64,000 nt of DNA from Clostridiales bacterium. Lineage in GTDB: Bacteria; Bacillota; Clostridia; Christensenellales; Borkfalkiaceae. Below are positions 36,384 through 45,104 of this stretch, in pieces (position 1 is the first letter of the stretch; each line of letters opens with the position of its first letter). The notes below the pieces were generated by a model. That model saw only the letters and a list, made by a program, of their open reading frames with translations. It made no database searches and was not told where the DNA came from. The position numbers and the translations under genes are program-made. Location: contig JAFLVO010000002.1 in assembly GCA_022508245.1 (NCBI GenBank), positions 1-64,000 on the forward strand, read 5' to 3'.

Positions 36384-38179
36384 ATTTCTTCGGACAGGCT
36401 CATCTGCATATCGTAAATGCGCCTGTAAACTCCGTCCTTTTCAAGAAGTTCGCTGTTTGTTCCGCTCTCGGAAATTTTTCCGTCCTCCATCACTATGATG
36501 TTGTCTGCGTTCATTACCGTCGTCACGCGGTGAGAAATTATTATTACGGTAGCGCCCTGCCACTCGGCGGAAAGATTTTTGCGGATTTCCGCATCCGTGT
36601 CGCTGTCCACCGCCGAGAGAGAGTCGTCGAATATGAGTACGGGCGTCTTGCGCATTAGCGTTCTTGCAATACAGACCCGCTGTTTCTGCCCGCCCGAGAG
36701 GGTAACACCGCGCTCTCCTACTACCGTATCGTAGCCTCTTTCAAAGCCTTGAATATTTTCGTCCACACAGGCAACCTGCGCCGCGTGACGTATTGCGGCA
36801 GGTTCGTTGCTTTCGGAGGCTATTGAAATGTTTTCGCCGACAGTCTTAGAATAGACGTACCCCTCCTGCAGCACGAGCCCTATATTTTTTCGCAGTGTTT
36901 TAAGAGAAATACCGTTTATATTTTTACCGCCTATGCATATCTCCCCCTCGTCGGGCGAATACAGTCCGTCGAGAAGGTAGGTAAGCGTTGATTTTCCGCT
37001 TCCCGTACCGCCTATTATTCCGAGCGTCGAGCCCTGCGGTACGGTTAAATTTATATTTTTCAAAACGGGCTTACCCTGCTCGTAGGAAAAGCTGACGTTC
37101 TTAAAGACTATATCGCCCGAAAGCTCGCCCTCGTCCCCGCCGTATTCCTCGGGCACGCCGTTCATAATTTCGCCTATTCTTTCAAGCGAAACCTTGGCTT
37201 TGGACATATTGGAAATTATTCTGCCAAGCTGTCTTACGGGTCCTATGAGCATGGTATTATAGGAGACGAACGCCACGAACTCGCCCTCGGTAAGGTTGCC
37301 GTTTATGCAAAAGACCGTTCCCACGGCTATTATGCACAGGAGCTGCAGGGCTGTTAAAAATTCACTCGAAGTCCAAAAAAGGGCTAAAAAGCGTTCAAGC
37401 CTTACCCAAAGCCCCGTGTAGTACACGTTCTGATTATTGAATTTATCCCGCTCGTACCTTTCTCTGCCGAACCCGCGCACAACCCGCGCGCCCGTAAGAT
37501 TTTCCTGCGCTATCGTAGAGAGCACACCCTCCTGTTCGTCGCACTCGCGGAATTTCTTCCTTGCGTGCGAGTAGAAAAGAAGGGAATACCCCACGACGAT
37601 AGGCACGAACACTGCGGCAATAAGCGCAAGCTGCCACTGCATTACAAACATAAACACGAGCGATAAAACAATAAGAGTGACAATGCGTATTAAATGCATC
37701 ATCTGGTTGGAAATGAAGTTTAATATCGTCTGCGTGTCCGAGGTGCAGCGCTGAATTATATCCCCCGTTCTGTGTACGGTGTGCCAGGAAAGAGGCAGGC
37801 GCTGAATTCTGAAAAACAGCCCGTCGCGCATGGTCTGCATAAGCTTTTCGTTGGCGCACACGTTGGTGTAGCTGTGTATGTATCTGAACACCGCCATGCC
37901 AAGCGCCAATATTAAAATTGCAACGGCTACTATCCAGATATTGTTTTTTAAGACAACCGCCCCGCCTATAGCGTTTACGAGAAAGGCAAAACCGCCATCT
38001 ATCGGCTTTTCGCCTATTACGCTGTCTATTGCAAGGCCTATTACCTGCGGAATAAGCACGTTTAATAAAGTTACCAATAGACTGCATAAAACGCTTATAA
38101 GATACAGCGCGATACTGCCCTTTAAAAAGTAACCTATAAGTCCGCCCGCGGACTGCTTTTTGTAAACGGTGCTTTTCAT
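36371..38179 (-). CDS. ABC exporter half-transporter with degenerate Walker B
   Basis: 602 residues: six membrane helices then an ATPase domain with Walker A GGTGSGKST, canonical signature LSGGQKQR, and Walker B LIFDDSLSAVD in which Asp replaces the catalytic Glu. This pattern is typical of the subunit with the degenerate site in heterodimeric exporters; the partner at 34303-36108 has the complete site. I use ATG 38179, because a -10 box lies between it and the upstream ATG at 38206. The last residues (KFI and the stop) are written by the right end of the inserted repeat element, so the original C-terminus was probably different. Confidence 0.88.
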   Translation of the reverse strand: MKSTVYKKQSAGGLIGYFLKGSIALYLISVLCSLLVTLLNVLIPQVIGLAIDSVIGEKPIDGGFAFLVNAIGGAVVLKNNIWIVAVAILILALGMAVFRYIHSYTNVCANEKLMQTMRDGLFFRIQRLPLSWHTVHRTGDIIQRCTSDTQTILNFISNQMMHLIRIVTLIVLSLVFMFVMQWQLALIAAVFVPIVVGYSLLFYSHARKKFRECDEQEGVLSTIAQENLTGARVVRGFGRERYERDKFNNQNVYYTGLWVRLERFLALFWTSSEFLTALQLLCIIAVGTVFCINGNLTEGEFVAFVSYNTMLIGPVRQLGRIISNMSKAKVSLERIGEIMNGVPEEYGGDEGELSGDIVFKNVSFSYEQGKPVLKNINLTVPQGSTLGIIGGTGSGKSTLTYLLDGLYSPDEGEICIGGKNINGISLKTLRKNIGLVLQEGYVYSKTVGENISIASESNEPAAIRHAAQVACVDENIQGFERGYDTVVGERGVTLSGGQKQRVCIARTLMRKTPVLIFDDSLSAVDSDTDAEIRKNLSAEWQGATVIIISHRVTTVMNADNIIVMEDGKISESGTNSELLEKDGVYRRIYDMQMSLSEEIKFI

Positions 38180-38186
38180 TAAGACA

Positions 38187-38216
38187 ATTATATTACCAAA
38201 AACCACTCTTTTGCAA
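38187..38216 (-). promoter_or_regulatory. Promoter of the ABC exporter genes
   Basis: The minus strand reads TTGCAA, 18 bases, TATAAT. The -10 ends 7 bases before ATG 38179, which implies a leaderless transcript if this promoter is used. Confidence 0.55.
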
Positions 38217-38281
38217 TCTTTTTTAAGTTTAAACTGTCTCCTTTGAAAATTTCCCGAAAATTTTCACAAAAGGCATAAACT

Positions 38282-38305
38282 AAAGCCGACTAAGGCGTCG
38301 GCTTT
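38282..38305 (-). terminator. Terminator of the NUDIX gene
   Basis: Perfect 9-base stem AAAGCCGAC/GTCGGCTTT with a 6-base loop. Only a weak T-rich tail follows on the minus strand. Confidence 0.55.
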
Positions 38306-38310
38306 ACAGG

Positions 38311-38691
38311 TTAAATATTCATAATTTTATCAAGTATAACCTCGTCTGCGGGGCAGAAGGTGTATTGAGGAATTTCGTCCGGGGTTATCCACTTTATTGC
38401 GGTGTGTTCGATACGCTGAGGGGTTCCGCTTTCGATAGTGCAGTTGAAAAGGGTAAGATGAACGGTAATATCGGGATATTCGTGGGTGACCGCCGCAAAC
38501 TCTTCCCCTACGGAAATTTCTATATTCAGTTCCTCTCTGCATTCTCTTATGAGGGCGTCCTCTTTGCTTTCCCCCTTTTCAACCTTGCCGCCGACGAATT
38601 CCCACATAAGCCCCCGCGCTTTATGGGCGGGGCGCCGGCATATTAAAAATTTTTTATCCTTCCAAATTAACGCCGCTACTACTTCCGTCAT
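38311..38691 (-). CDS. NUDIX hydrolase, MutT-like (8-oxo-dGTP diphosphatase type)
   Basis: 126 residues with an intact Nudix box beginning GGKVEKGES and containing RECREEL, preceded by LICRRPAHKARGLMWEF. Length and sequence match MutT-like enzymes that hydrolyse oxidised nucleoside triphosphates in the cytoplasm, preventing mutagenesis. RBS GAGAGG precedes the ATG. It diverges from the beta-helix lipoprotein gene and has its own promoter. Confidence 0.88.
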   Translation of the reverse strand: MTEVVAALIWKDKKFLICRRPAHKARGLMWEFVGGKVEKGESKEDALIRECREELNIEISVGEEFAAVTHEYPDITVHLTLFNCTIESGTPQRIEHTAIKWITPDEIPQYTFCPADEVILDKIMNI

Positions 38692-38708
38692 AAATTTTCC
38701 TCTCTTTG

Positions 38709-38738
38709 ATTATACGAAATAGGATACAGGGCTGTCAA
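38709..38738 (-). promoter_or_regulatory. Promoter of the NUDIX gene
   Basis: The minus strand reads TTGACA, 18 bases, TATAAT: both hexamers are consensus. The start codon is 17 bases further on, with GAGAGG between. Confidence 0.8.
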
Positions 38739-38756
38739 ATAATAGAATTGAATTTG

Positions 38757-38785
38757 TTGTCAAACTTAAGTCCGTATGTTATAAT
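38757..38785 (+). promoter_or_regulatory. Promoter of the beta-helix lipoprotein
   Basis: TTGTCA, 17 bases, TATAAT with a TG one base before the -10 (extended -10). It diverges from the NUDIX promoter, leaving 18 bases between the two -35 boxes. Confidence 0.75.
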
Positions 38786-38809
38786 TTGATAAATCTTTAA
38801 GGGGTGGTT

Positions 38810-40705
38810 ATGAAAAAAATCAAGTTTACTTTATGTGCTTTAATTTCGGGTATCCTGGCATTTGGCTTCACGGCGTGCAAGACAGACCGCCCGTTTGTTA
38901 ACCCGGGTGACAATCTCGGCGGAGGCGGCATCGGCGAGGTCGCGGGCGGGGTTGACAACTCGTACAGCAGCCCCATTATCGAAGAAATGCAGGATAACTG
39001 CGATTTGAGCGAGCTTTCCGCAGATACTTCGGACGAGGGTAAAATTATTGTTGAGCCCCAGGATGGCATTTACGAAATTTCCGACAGCAAGACCTATTAC
39101 TTCAAGGGCGAGTACGGCGGAATTGTAATTGCCAACAAGCAGACGCCACACCTTATATTCGACGGTGCAACTATAACAAACAACAACGGCATTGCTATTG
39201 ACGGCACGGCGAAGAAAATTAAACTTACCGTCACCCTCGCCTCTGGTTCGACAAATACGGTTACAAACGGCGGTGTTGACAGCGAGGGCGAGGCGTGCAA
39301 CGCAATTCACATCAAGGGCGATATGCTTGCAATCAACGGCAAGGGCACGCTCAACGTTATTTCCGAAAGCAAGAGCGCAATTAAGGCAAGCAAGGCAATT
39401 GCGATTGTTGACGCAACTCTTAACCTTACGGCGGTAAACCACGCAATAACGGGGGCTTCGGTTGCGGCGCAAAACTGTACAGTAAACGTAACCTCTGCGG
39501 GCAAGGACGGAATAAACGCCGAGTGCGACGGGGCGACCGGGTTCAGAACCTCGGACGGGTTTGTTGCGCTAAACAACGTAAACTATACCTGCTCCGTTTC
39601 GGGCGACGGTATTCAAGCTTCCACAGTCGTATATATCGACGACGGAGACTACAATATTAAAACCACTGGCAATTTCGTTCAGAAAACTTCCGAGAATATG
39701 AGCCTGTACGGTATGACCGCGGACGATTTCAAGTATGTTTACTCGGGCGGAGTGTATAAGAGAATTGCGAGCGACGAAACGGGTCGCTACAGCTCAAGTA
39801 GCTTATACGGACTTTCGCAGGGCTGCAAGGGAATTAAGGCAGGAGAAATAGAATACGAGGACGACAACAAAAACACCGTGGTCGTAACGGACGGAGACTA
39901 TCTTATTGCAATAGTTGACGGAACCTTAAATATAGACAGCACGGACGACAGTATTCACTCCAACAGCGGCGACGTGCTTATTGCAGGGGGCACTTTTACC
40001 ATGTCCACCTGCGACGACGCCATTACTTCCGACAATCTGACCAAGATCACGGGTGGGAATATAACGATAACTTCAAGCTACGAGGGCATTGAAGGAGGCT
40101 ATGTTGAAATAGGCGGCGGGAAGATAGATTTAACCGCCTCCGACGACGGAATTAACGCGGCGAGCGACGACAAGAGCGTTACCGAACACATTATTATAAG
40201 CGGCGGGGATATTACGGTAGACGCGAGCGGCGACGGAATAGATTCCAACGGCAGTATTTTAATAAGCGGCGGAACGGTTACCGTACACGGTCCGACAACG
40301 GGCAGGGATGCGGGACTTGACGCCGACAGAGGCATAGTAATTACGGGCGGAACGGTGTTTGTAACCTCCACCCTCGGCATGGTTGAAACCCCTTCTTCAA
40401 ACTCCACGCAGTACGTAGTTTCCTACGCTCATCAAAGCATTATTGCCTCAGGTTCTACGGTCACTCTTTGCGACGAGGCGGGCAAATCGCTTGTGTCGGT
40501 TACAGTAAAAAAGAGCTGTCAGTCGATAATTCTGAGCTCGCCCGACCTTGAAAAGGGCAAGACCTATTCAATATACGGCGGAAACACCGAGATGACGAGC
40601 TTTACAATCTCCTCGATTATCACGACTATAGGCTCGCAAGGCGGTTCTTTCCCCGGGGGCGGCTTTAACCCCGGCAGACCTGGCGGTCCCAACAGACCTT
40701 TTTAA
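38810..40705 (+). CDS. Cthe_2159/DUF4353-like beta-helix carbohydrate-binding lipoprotein
   Basis: 631 residues. Lipobox GFTAC (Cys23), then from about 80 a long series of beta-helix turns with the acidic patterns DDGIN, GDGID, DDAIT and DDSIHS and runs of ISGG/ITGG. These are typical of the Cthe_2159 family, whose characterised member is a calcium-binding beta-helix protein that binds acidic polysaccharide. The C-terminus is a Gly/Pro/Phe-rich tail (GGGFNPGRPGG). It has a strong promoter and terminator of its own. I use ATG 38810 with AGGGG upstream rather than the in-frame GTG at 38804. Confidence 0.82.
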   Translation: MKKIKFTLCALISGILAFGFTACKTDRPFVNPGDNLGGGGIGEVAGGVDNSYSSPIIEEMQDNCDLSELSADTSDEGKIIVEPQDGIYEISDSKTYYFKGEYGGIVIANKQTPHLIFDGATITNNNGIAIDGTAKKIKLTVTLASGSTNTVTNGGVDSEGEACNAIHIKGDMLAINGKGTLNVISESKSAIKASKAIAIVDATLNLTAVNHAITGASVAAQNCTVNVTSAGKDGINAECDGATGFRTSDGFVALNNVNYTCSVSGDGIQASTVVYIDDGDYNIKTTGNFVQKTSENMSLYGMTADDFKYVYSGGVYKRIASDETGRYSSSSLYGLSQGCKGIKAGEIEYEDDNKNTVVVTDGDYLIAIVDGTLNIDSTDDSIHSNSGDVLIAGGTFTMSTCDDAITSDNLTKITGGNITITSSYEGIEGGYVEIGGGKIDLTASDDGINAASDDKSVTEHIIISGGDITVDASGDGIDSNGSILISGGTVTVHGPTTGRDAGLDADRGIVITGGTVFVTSTLGMVETPSSNSTQYVVSYAHQSIIASGSTVTLCDEAGKSLVSVTVKKSCQSIILSSPDLEKGKTYSIYGGNTEMTSFTISSIITTIGSQGGSFPGGGFNPGRPGGPNRPF

Positions 40706-40724
40706 AAATTTTAACTTTTTTTAA

Positions 40725-40758
40725 AAACCGCCCTGCGCTGACTTGCGCAGGGCGGTTT
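40725..40758. terminator. Bidirectional terminator between the lipoprotein and ppa
   Basis: Perfect 14-base GC-rich stem (40725-40738 with 40745-40758), loop TGACTT. Flanked by AT-rich stretches, T-rich on each outgoing strand. Confidence 0.88.
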
Positions 40759-40763
40759 AATAT

Positions 40764-41294
40764 TTATTTTGCGTGCTTTTCTTCGTATTTTTTTATACAC
40801 TTGTCTACAATCTCTATCGCCTCGTGCTTGTGACAAATCTCTTTTACAGTCGTAACCTTGTGTTCAAGCATTTTGTACACCTCGAAAAAGTGCATCATTT
40901 CCTCGAACACGTGAGAGGGCAGCTCGTGTATATCGCAATAATTTTTATACATGGGGTCTTTTTCGGGAACGGCAATAATCTTTTCGTCCTTTTCGCCGTC
41001 GTCCGTCATCTTTATAACGCCGATAGGTATGCACGTTACAAGCGTCATGGGATAAACGGGGTCCGAACACAGAACGAGCACGTCCAAAGGGTCGCCGTCG
41101 TCGGCAATCGTGCGCGGAATAAAACCGTAGTTTGCGGGATATACGGTCGACGTGTACAGCACCCTGTCCAAGCGCAGTATTCCCGTCTCCTTGTCAAGCT
41201 CGTACTTACTCTTGCTCCCCTTGGGAATTTCAATTAGCGCCTCGAATTTATCTTTCTTTATTCTCTCGGGGTCAATATCGTGCCAGATATTCAT
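40764..41294 (-). CDS. ppa: Inorganic pyrophosphatase (family I)
   Basis: 176 residues with the signature DDGDPLDVLV carrying the three metal-binding Asp residues, the N-terminal IEIPKGSKSKYELDK and YPANYGFIPRT, all typical of soluble family I pyrophosphatases. It hydrolyses PPi to phosphate in the cytoplasm, pulling biosynthetic reactions forward. AGGAGG precedes the ATG. Clostridia often use family II or membrane pyrophosphatases, so the family I type is worth noting. It stands alone. Confidence 0.93.
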   Translation of the reverse strand: MNIWHDIDPERIKKDKFEALIEIPKGSKSKYELDKETGILRLDRVLYTSTVYPANYGFIPRTIADDGDPLDVLVLCSDPVYPMTLVTCIPIGVIKMTDDGEKDEKIIAVPEKDPMYKNYCDIHELPSHVFEEMMHFFEVYKMLEHKVTTVKEICHKHEAIEIVDKCIKKYEEKHAK

Positions 41295-41354
41295 ATTCGC
41301 CTCCTCTGTATTTATTGTAATGTAACATATTATAAAGCTTTTGTAAAATTCTTG

Positions 41355-42155
41355 TTAAGGTCTCTGCCCCAAACCGCCCTCTAACGTGAGGGTTTCGCCC
41401 GTCATGTACTTAAAGTCTGGAGAGGCAAGCTGAACGCACACCCGGCCGATTTCTTTCTCCGCGTCGCCGAAATGACCTGCGGGCGGGGTGTGGACGTTGG
41501 CTTTGTACGCCTCGGGATTCGCATTTTGGAACTGTTCAAGCTGCGCCGTCCGGGCGAGGGGGCAGATAATATTTACGTTAATGCCGTCGGACGCCCACTC
41601 GGTTGCGGCTACGCGGGTAAGTCCGCGGATACCCTCCTTGGCGGCGGCGTATGCGCTCTGCCCGAAGTTTCCGAAAAGTCCCGCGCCCGACGCAAAGTTT
41701 ATAACCGAGCCCTTCGTCTCTTTGAGATAGGGGTAGCACGCTTTCATATAATAGAAAGTTGCGTACAGCCCCGAGTAGAGAGCAAGATTGAACTGCTCGG
41801 TGGTGTGGTCTTTTAGTGACACGCCCGAAGCGGACGCCTGCGCGTTGTTTATGAGCACGTCTATTCTGCCGAAGGTTTCAATTGTCTTTTTAACGACATT
41901 TTTTACTATCTCTTCGTTGTCCGCGCCCGCGTTTACGTCGGCTTGAAAAATTAAAACCTTTATGCCATAGAGCCGCTCAAGCTCCTCCTTTGCGTCCTCG
42001 AGTTTTTTGAGGTTTCTACCCGTGATAACGAGGTTTGCACCCTCTTTCGCATAGGCGGTAGCAATCCCGTAGCCGATTGAACCGCACCGACCGTCACTGA
42101 GTACGACGCGACCCGCGCCAGTTATTATTGCTGTTTTACCTGTTAAAAATCCCAT
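41355..42155 (-). CDS. Short-chain dehydrogenase/reductase
   Basis: 266 residues, Rossmann fold with NAD(P) motif TGAG and GSIGYGIA separated by an 11-residue insertion (RVVLSDGRCGS), NNAQ motif in LINNAQAS, catalytic Ser in NFASGAG and Tyr-x3-Lys in YAAAKEG, and the usual GGLGQ-type C-terminal end. I use ATG 42155, giving GAGGAA at 8-base spacing, rather than the ATG at 42161, which would be too close. It begins 15 bases after the malic enzyme stop, so it is probably cotranscribed. Substrate unknown. Confidence 0.85.
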   Translation of the reverse strand: MGFLTGKTAIITGAGRVVLSDGRCGSIGYGIATAYAKEGANLVITGRNLKKLEDAKEELERLYGIKVLIFQADVNAGADNEEIVKNVVKKTIETFGRIDVLINNAQASASGVSLKDHTTEQFNLALYSGLYATFYYMKACYPYLKETKGSVINFASGAGLFGNFGQSAYAAAKEGIRGLTRVAATEWASDGINVNIICPLARTAQLEQFQNANPEAYKANVHTPPAGHFGDAEKEIGRVCVQLASPDFKYMTGETLTLEGGLGQRP

Positions 42156-42170
42156 AAACATTTCCTCATT

Positions 42171-43349
42171 TTATTTATACAGCTTGGAAACTCCCGTTTT
42201 AATAGCCGCCTCCGCTACCGCCTTTGCAACGGCTTCGTGCGCACGCTTATCCCAAGCCTTGGGGAGTATGTACTCGCGTGAGAGCTCCTCATCCGATACA
42301 CAGCTTGCAATTCCCTGCGCCGCCGCTATCATCATCTCTTTGTTTACAGTGTTCGCCCTAACGTCCAACGCGCCGCGGAAGAGTCCGGGGAATACCAAAA
42401 CGTTGTTTATTTGGTTGGCGTACTCCGACGAGCCCGTGCCCACAATAAATGCTCCCGCTTCCTTTGCGTCGTTCGGGTTGATTTCGGGAACAGGGTTGGC
42501 ACAGGTAAACAATATACATTTATCCGCCATTGACGCTACCATTTCTTTGGTTATACAGTTGGGTCCCGAAACGCCTATAAGCACGTCTGCGCCCTTCATT
42601 GCGTCGGCAAGCAAGCCCTGCTTGTGTGATTTGTTGGTTACTTTTGCAATCTCTTTCTGTGCGGGGTTGAGCCAGTCGTTACCTTCGCAGATGATGCCTT
42701 GTCTGTCGCACATGGTTACGTCTTTCACACCGAAAGATATTAAAAATTTGGCAATTGCAATTCCCGCCGCGCCCGCGCCGTTAATAACAAGCTTTATCTC
42801 TTCTATTTTCTTTCCCGCAAGTTTTAAAGCGTTTAAAAGCGCCGCCGCCGAGACGATAGCCGTGCCGTGCTGGTCGTCGTGGAATACGGGAATATCCAAC
42901 TCCTCTTTGAGCCTCGTTTCGATTTCAAAACAGCGGGGGGCGGAGATGTCTTCAAGGTTGATTCCGCCGAAAGAGCCGGAAATGAGCTTTATGGTCTTTA
43001 TAATATCCTCGGTATCCTTTGAGCCTATGCAGATGGGGAAGGCGTCCACGTCGCCGAACGCCTTAAAGAGGGCGCACTTGCCTTCCATTACGGGCATGCC
43101 CGCCTCGGGTCCTATATCGCCAAGCCCCAAAACCGCCGTGCCGTCCGTGATTACGGGAACGGTGTTCCAGCGGCGTGTGAGTTCAAAGCTCTTTTCTTTG
43201 TCTGCGTTGATTGCCATGCAGGGCTCGGCAACGCCGGGGGTGTACGCAAGCGACAATTCCTCTCTGTTTCCTACCGGAACGCGGACCTTTGTCTCTATCT
43301 TGCCTTTCCACTCGCCGTGTCTTTTAAGTGATTCCTTTCTGTAATCCAT
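42171..43349 (-). CDS. NAD(P)-dependent malic enzyme
   Basis: 392 residues, short bacterial malic enzyme. LSLAYTPGVAEPC, the metal-site region DDQHGTAIV and the Rossmann motif NGAGAAGIAIAKFL are all present. It decarboxylates malate to pyruvate with reduction of NAD(P). I use ATG 43349, because the longer frame begins with a GTG at 43364 that lies in the Shine-Dalgarno region (GGTGGAAG). With PEP carboxykinase at the right edge, it suggests active C4/C3 carbon interconversion. Confidence 0.92.
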   Translation of the reverse strand: MDYRKESLKRHGEWKGKIETKVRVPVGNREELSLAYTPGVAEPCMAINADKEKSFELTRRWNTVPVITDGTAVLGLGDIGPEAGMPVMEGKCALFKAFGDVDAFPICIGSKDTEDIIKTIKLISGSFGGINLEDISAPRCFEIETRLKEELDIPVFHDDQHGTAIVSAAALLNALKLAGKKIEEIKLVINGAGAAGIAIAKFLISFGVKDVTMCDRQGIICEGNDWLNPAQKEIAKVTNKSHKQGLLADAMKGADVLIGVSGPNCITKEMVASMADKCILFTCANPVPEINPNDAKEAGAFIVGTGSSEYANQINNVLVFPGLFRGALDVRANTVNKEMMIAAAQGIASCVSDEELSREYILPKAWDKRAHEAVAKAVAEAAIKTGVSKLYK

Positions 43350-43497
43350 ATTTCTTACTTCCACCGTTTGCTTTTCTTATATTTATATTATACACGACGA
43401 AAACCGTAAAGTAAAATCTTTAATATAACTTTGTGTGAAAGGTTGCCACCTTCCGCGTTTTCGTTTCTGTCAAGTATAGCTATTTTTATAAAATAAA

Positions 43498-43518
43498 GCG
43501 GGATATTTTCTATCCCGC
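43498..43518 (-). terminator. Terminator of the XRE regulator
   Basis: Perfect 8-base stem GCGGGATA/TATCCCGC, loop of 5; on the minus strand it is followed by TTTATTTT. Confidence 0.7.
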
Positions 43519-43554
43519 CTTGAAATTATTTAATTGTTAGTTTTCTCTTGTGGA

Positions 43555-44076
43555 CTATTGGGCATTGCTATTATCCAATGCTGAAACAGAACCTGTTTCT
43601 TTTTTTGTTCTGTTTCTTATAAATAGAACAAAAAAAGCAATTACTGAACCTATGAAAGCTACTCCGCCTAGTACTAACAGCGAAATCCAAATGAAATCAC
43701 TATGAAATGTAATGAGGGACGAAATAGAAACCTTGTCGTCGCTGACAATCAATCCAACGGCGGCAATAATAATGAGCGTAAACGAAATAACCGCAAAAAT
43801 GATTGAAAATAACCGCCGCCTCTCTTTCCTCTTGGACGGAGGCACGGTTTCTTTGATTTGCACAATAGGTTGCGGGATTTCTTCTCCTTTTAGCATATCG
43901 TCTGCGCTCACGCCAAAGACCGCGCAAACTTTTGCAAGTTTTTCCGCATCAAGTATCGCTTTATCGTTTTCCCAATTCGAAACGGTCTGACGGGTAACGC
44001 CTAGTTTTTCCGCAAGTTCCTCCTGCGACATACGCTTTCTCTCGCGAAGTCGCCAAATTTTTTCGCCTAATGTCAT
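43555..44076 (-). CDS. XRE-family regulator with membrane anchor
   Basis: 173 residues. The N-terminal 65 residues are a Cro/CI-type helix-turn-helix (EELAEKLGVTRQTVSNWEND). Two hydrophobic helices follow at about 87-110 and 128-155, placing the DNA-binding domain at the inner membrane surface. Such membrane-tethered XRE proteins are common in Clostridia and their signals are generally unknown. It lies 22 bases after a small membrane protein gene, with which it may be cotranscribed. Confidence 0.82.
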   Translation of the reverse strand: MTLGEKIWRLRERKRMSQEELAEKLGVTRQTVSNWENDKAILDAEKLAKVCAVFGVSADDMLKGEEIPQPIVQIKETVPPSKRKERRRLFSIIFAVISFTLIIIAAVGLIVSDDKVSISSLITFHSDFIWISLLVLGGVAFIGSVIAFFVLFIRNRTKKETGSVSALDNSNAQ

Positions 44077-44098
44077 GTATCAATTATAGCTCTTCTTA

Positions 44099-44350
44099 TT
44101 ATTTTTTGCAAGCTCTATACCGCAAAATCAACCAGGTGCAGAACCAAGCGACGCCCAAAATGCAAAGTCCGATAGCGTAATAAATACCGACAAGAGCAAC
44201 CGGCGCCCATGCGGGAAAACTCGTATAAGCGTCCACGATAGTCCTTACAAATAAAATGAAAGCAACCACAATGGCGGCAAGAGTTAATACACCTGCAATG
44301 ATTCCGAAAAAGAGATGTAATTTTTTCATTTGGTTTCTACTGTTTCCTTT
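44099..44350 (-). CDS. Small membrane protein, two helices
   Basis: 83 residues from ATG 44350 (GAGG 12 bases upstream); an internal ATG at 44329 starts the obvious hydrophobic part and is the alternative. Two helices: LHLFFGIIAGVLTLAAIVVA and VALVGIYYAIGLCILGVAWF, with a basic end (RYRACKK). No family recognised. Placed just before the membrane XRE regulator in the same direction, which could make them a sensor-regulator pair, but nothing else supports that. Confidence 0.5.
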   Translation of the reverse strand, partial: KGNSRNQMKKLHLFFGIIAGVLTLAAIVVAFILFVRTIVDAYTSFPAWAPVALVGIYYAIGLCILGVAWFCTWLILRYRACKK

Positions 44351-44571
44351 CATTCTATCACGAAACCTCATAAAAACAATAAAAGACATTTTGCAATAGC
44401 GCAAATTTTTTTGACAATTCTATTTTACAACAATTGACTATTTATCGCAGAAAAACTGTACCATAGACGCCTACAAAGCAAGTGTTCAATATCAAATGGC
44501 ATTTAGGGATGTCTTGTTTTGACAAAAGCTTTTCGCAGCATAAACAGCCGATTGCTAAATTCAGAGTAAAC

Positions 44572-44613
44572 AAAAAACCTAAATCAAACCTATTTTTAAA
44601 GGTTCAATTTAGG
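44572..44613 (-). terminator. Terminator of the tRNA cluster
   Basis: A 13-base stem with two G-U pairs (44578-44590 with 44601-44613) is followed on the minus strand by TTTTTTG. It sits directly after tRNA-Leu. The rest of 44405-44571 shows nothing recognisable. Confidence 0.75.
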
Positions 44614-44620
44614 TCAATTG

Positions 44621-44707
44621 TGGTGCCCGAGGCCGGACTTGAACCGGCACGGTATTTCTACCGAGGGATTTTAAGTCCCTTGCGTCTGCCTATTCCACCA
44701 CTCGGGC
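44621..44707 (-). tRNA. tRNA-Leu (anticodon TAA)
   Basis: Class II tRNA of 87 bases including encoded CCA. Acceptor GCCCGAG/CTCGGGC, anticodon loop CTTAAAA, a long variable arm and GGTTCAAGTCC T-arm. Discriminator A. Confidence 0.95.
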
Positions 44708-44781
44708 TGATTTTGAATTGTTGTTGACACTTTGCTTACGTTAGCCTCTTAAAAATCTAACATTGAGGCTTATTTTAATTC

Positions 44782-44815
44782 AAAACGCTACGGCGCTAGT
44801 GTGCCGTAGCGTTTT
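44782..44815 (-). terminator. Hairpin between tRNA-Cys and tRNA-Leu
   Basis: Perfect 13-base stem AAAACGCTACGGC with its complement, loop of 8, starting 5 bases after tRNA-Cys. It looks like an intrinsic terminator or a processing signal; if it terminates, tRNA-Leu needs its own promoter. Confidence 0.6.
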
Positions 44816-44819
44816 TGGT

Positions 44820-44894
<75 letters not shown>

Positions 44895-44920
44895 TTATAA
44901 AAAAACAGCGCGGCTTTTTG

Positions 44921-44995
44921 TGGAGCGGGAGACGAGATTCGAACCCGCGACATTCACCTTGGCAAGGTGACGCTCTACCACTGAGCCACTCCCGC
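44921..44995 (-). tRNA. tRNA-Gly (anticodon GCC)
   Basis: 75 bases with encoded CCA. Acceptor GCGGGAG/CTCCCGC, anticodon loop TTGCCAA, GGTTCGAATCT T-arm. Confidence 0.95.
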
Positions 44996-45016
44996 ATAAA
45001 TCGCCGCACTATTTTT

Positions 45017-45092
45017 TGGTGGGAGCTACAGGGCTCGAACCTGTGACCCACTGCTTGTAGGGCAGTTGCTCTCCCAACTGAGCTAAGCTCCC
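45017..45092 (-). tRNA. tRNA-Val (anticodon TAC), with C at position 33
   Basis: 76 bases with encoded CCA. Acceptor GGGAGCT/AGCTCCC, D-arm GCTCAGTTGGGAGAGC, T-arm GGTTCGAGCCC. The anticodon arm is ACTGC-CCTACAA-GCAGT, so the base 5' of the anticodon is C where U is nearly universal. First tRNA of the cluster. Confidence 0.93.
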
Positions 45093-45104
45093 AAACGCTT
45101 ATTT

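Noticed and set aside
42184-43344. A 386-codon open frame on the plus strand opposite the malic enzyme gene
   Set aside because: It has no recognisable family content and mirrors a strongly conserved enzyme; it is an antisense shadow caused by codon bias.
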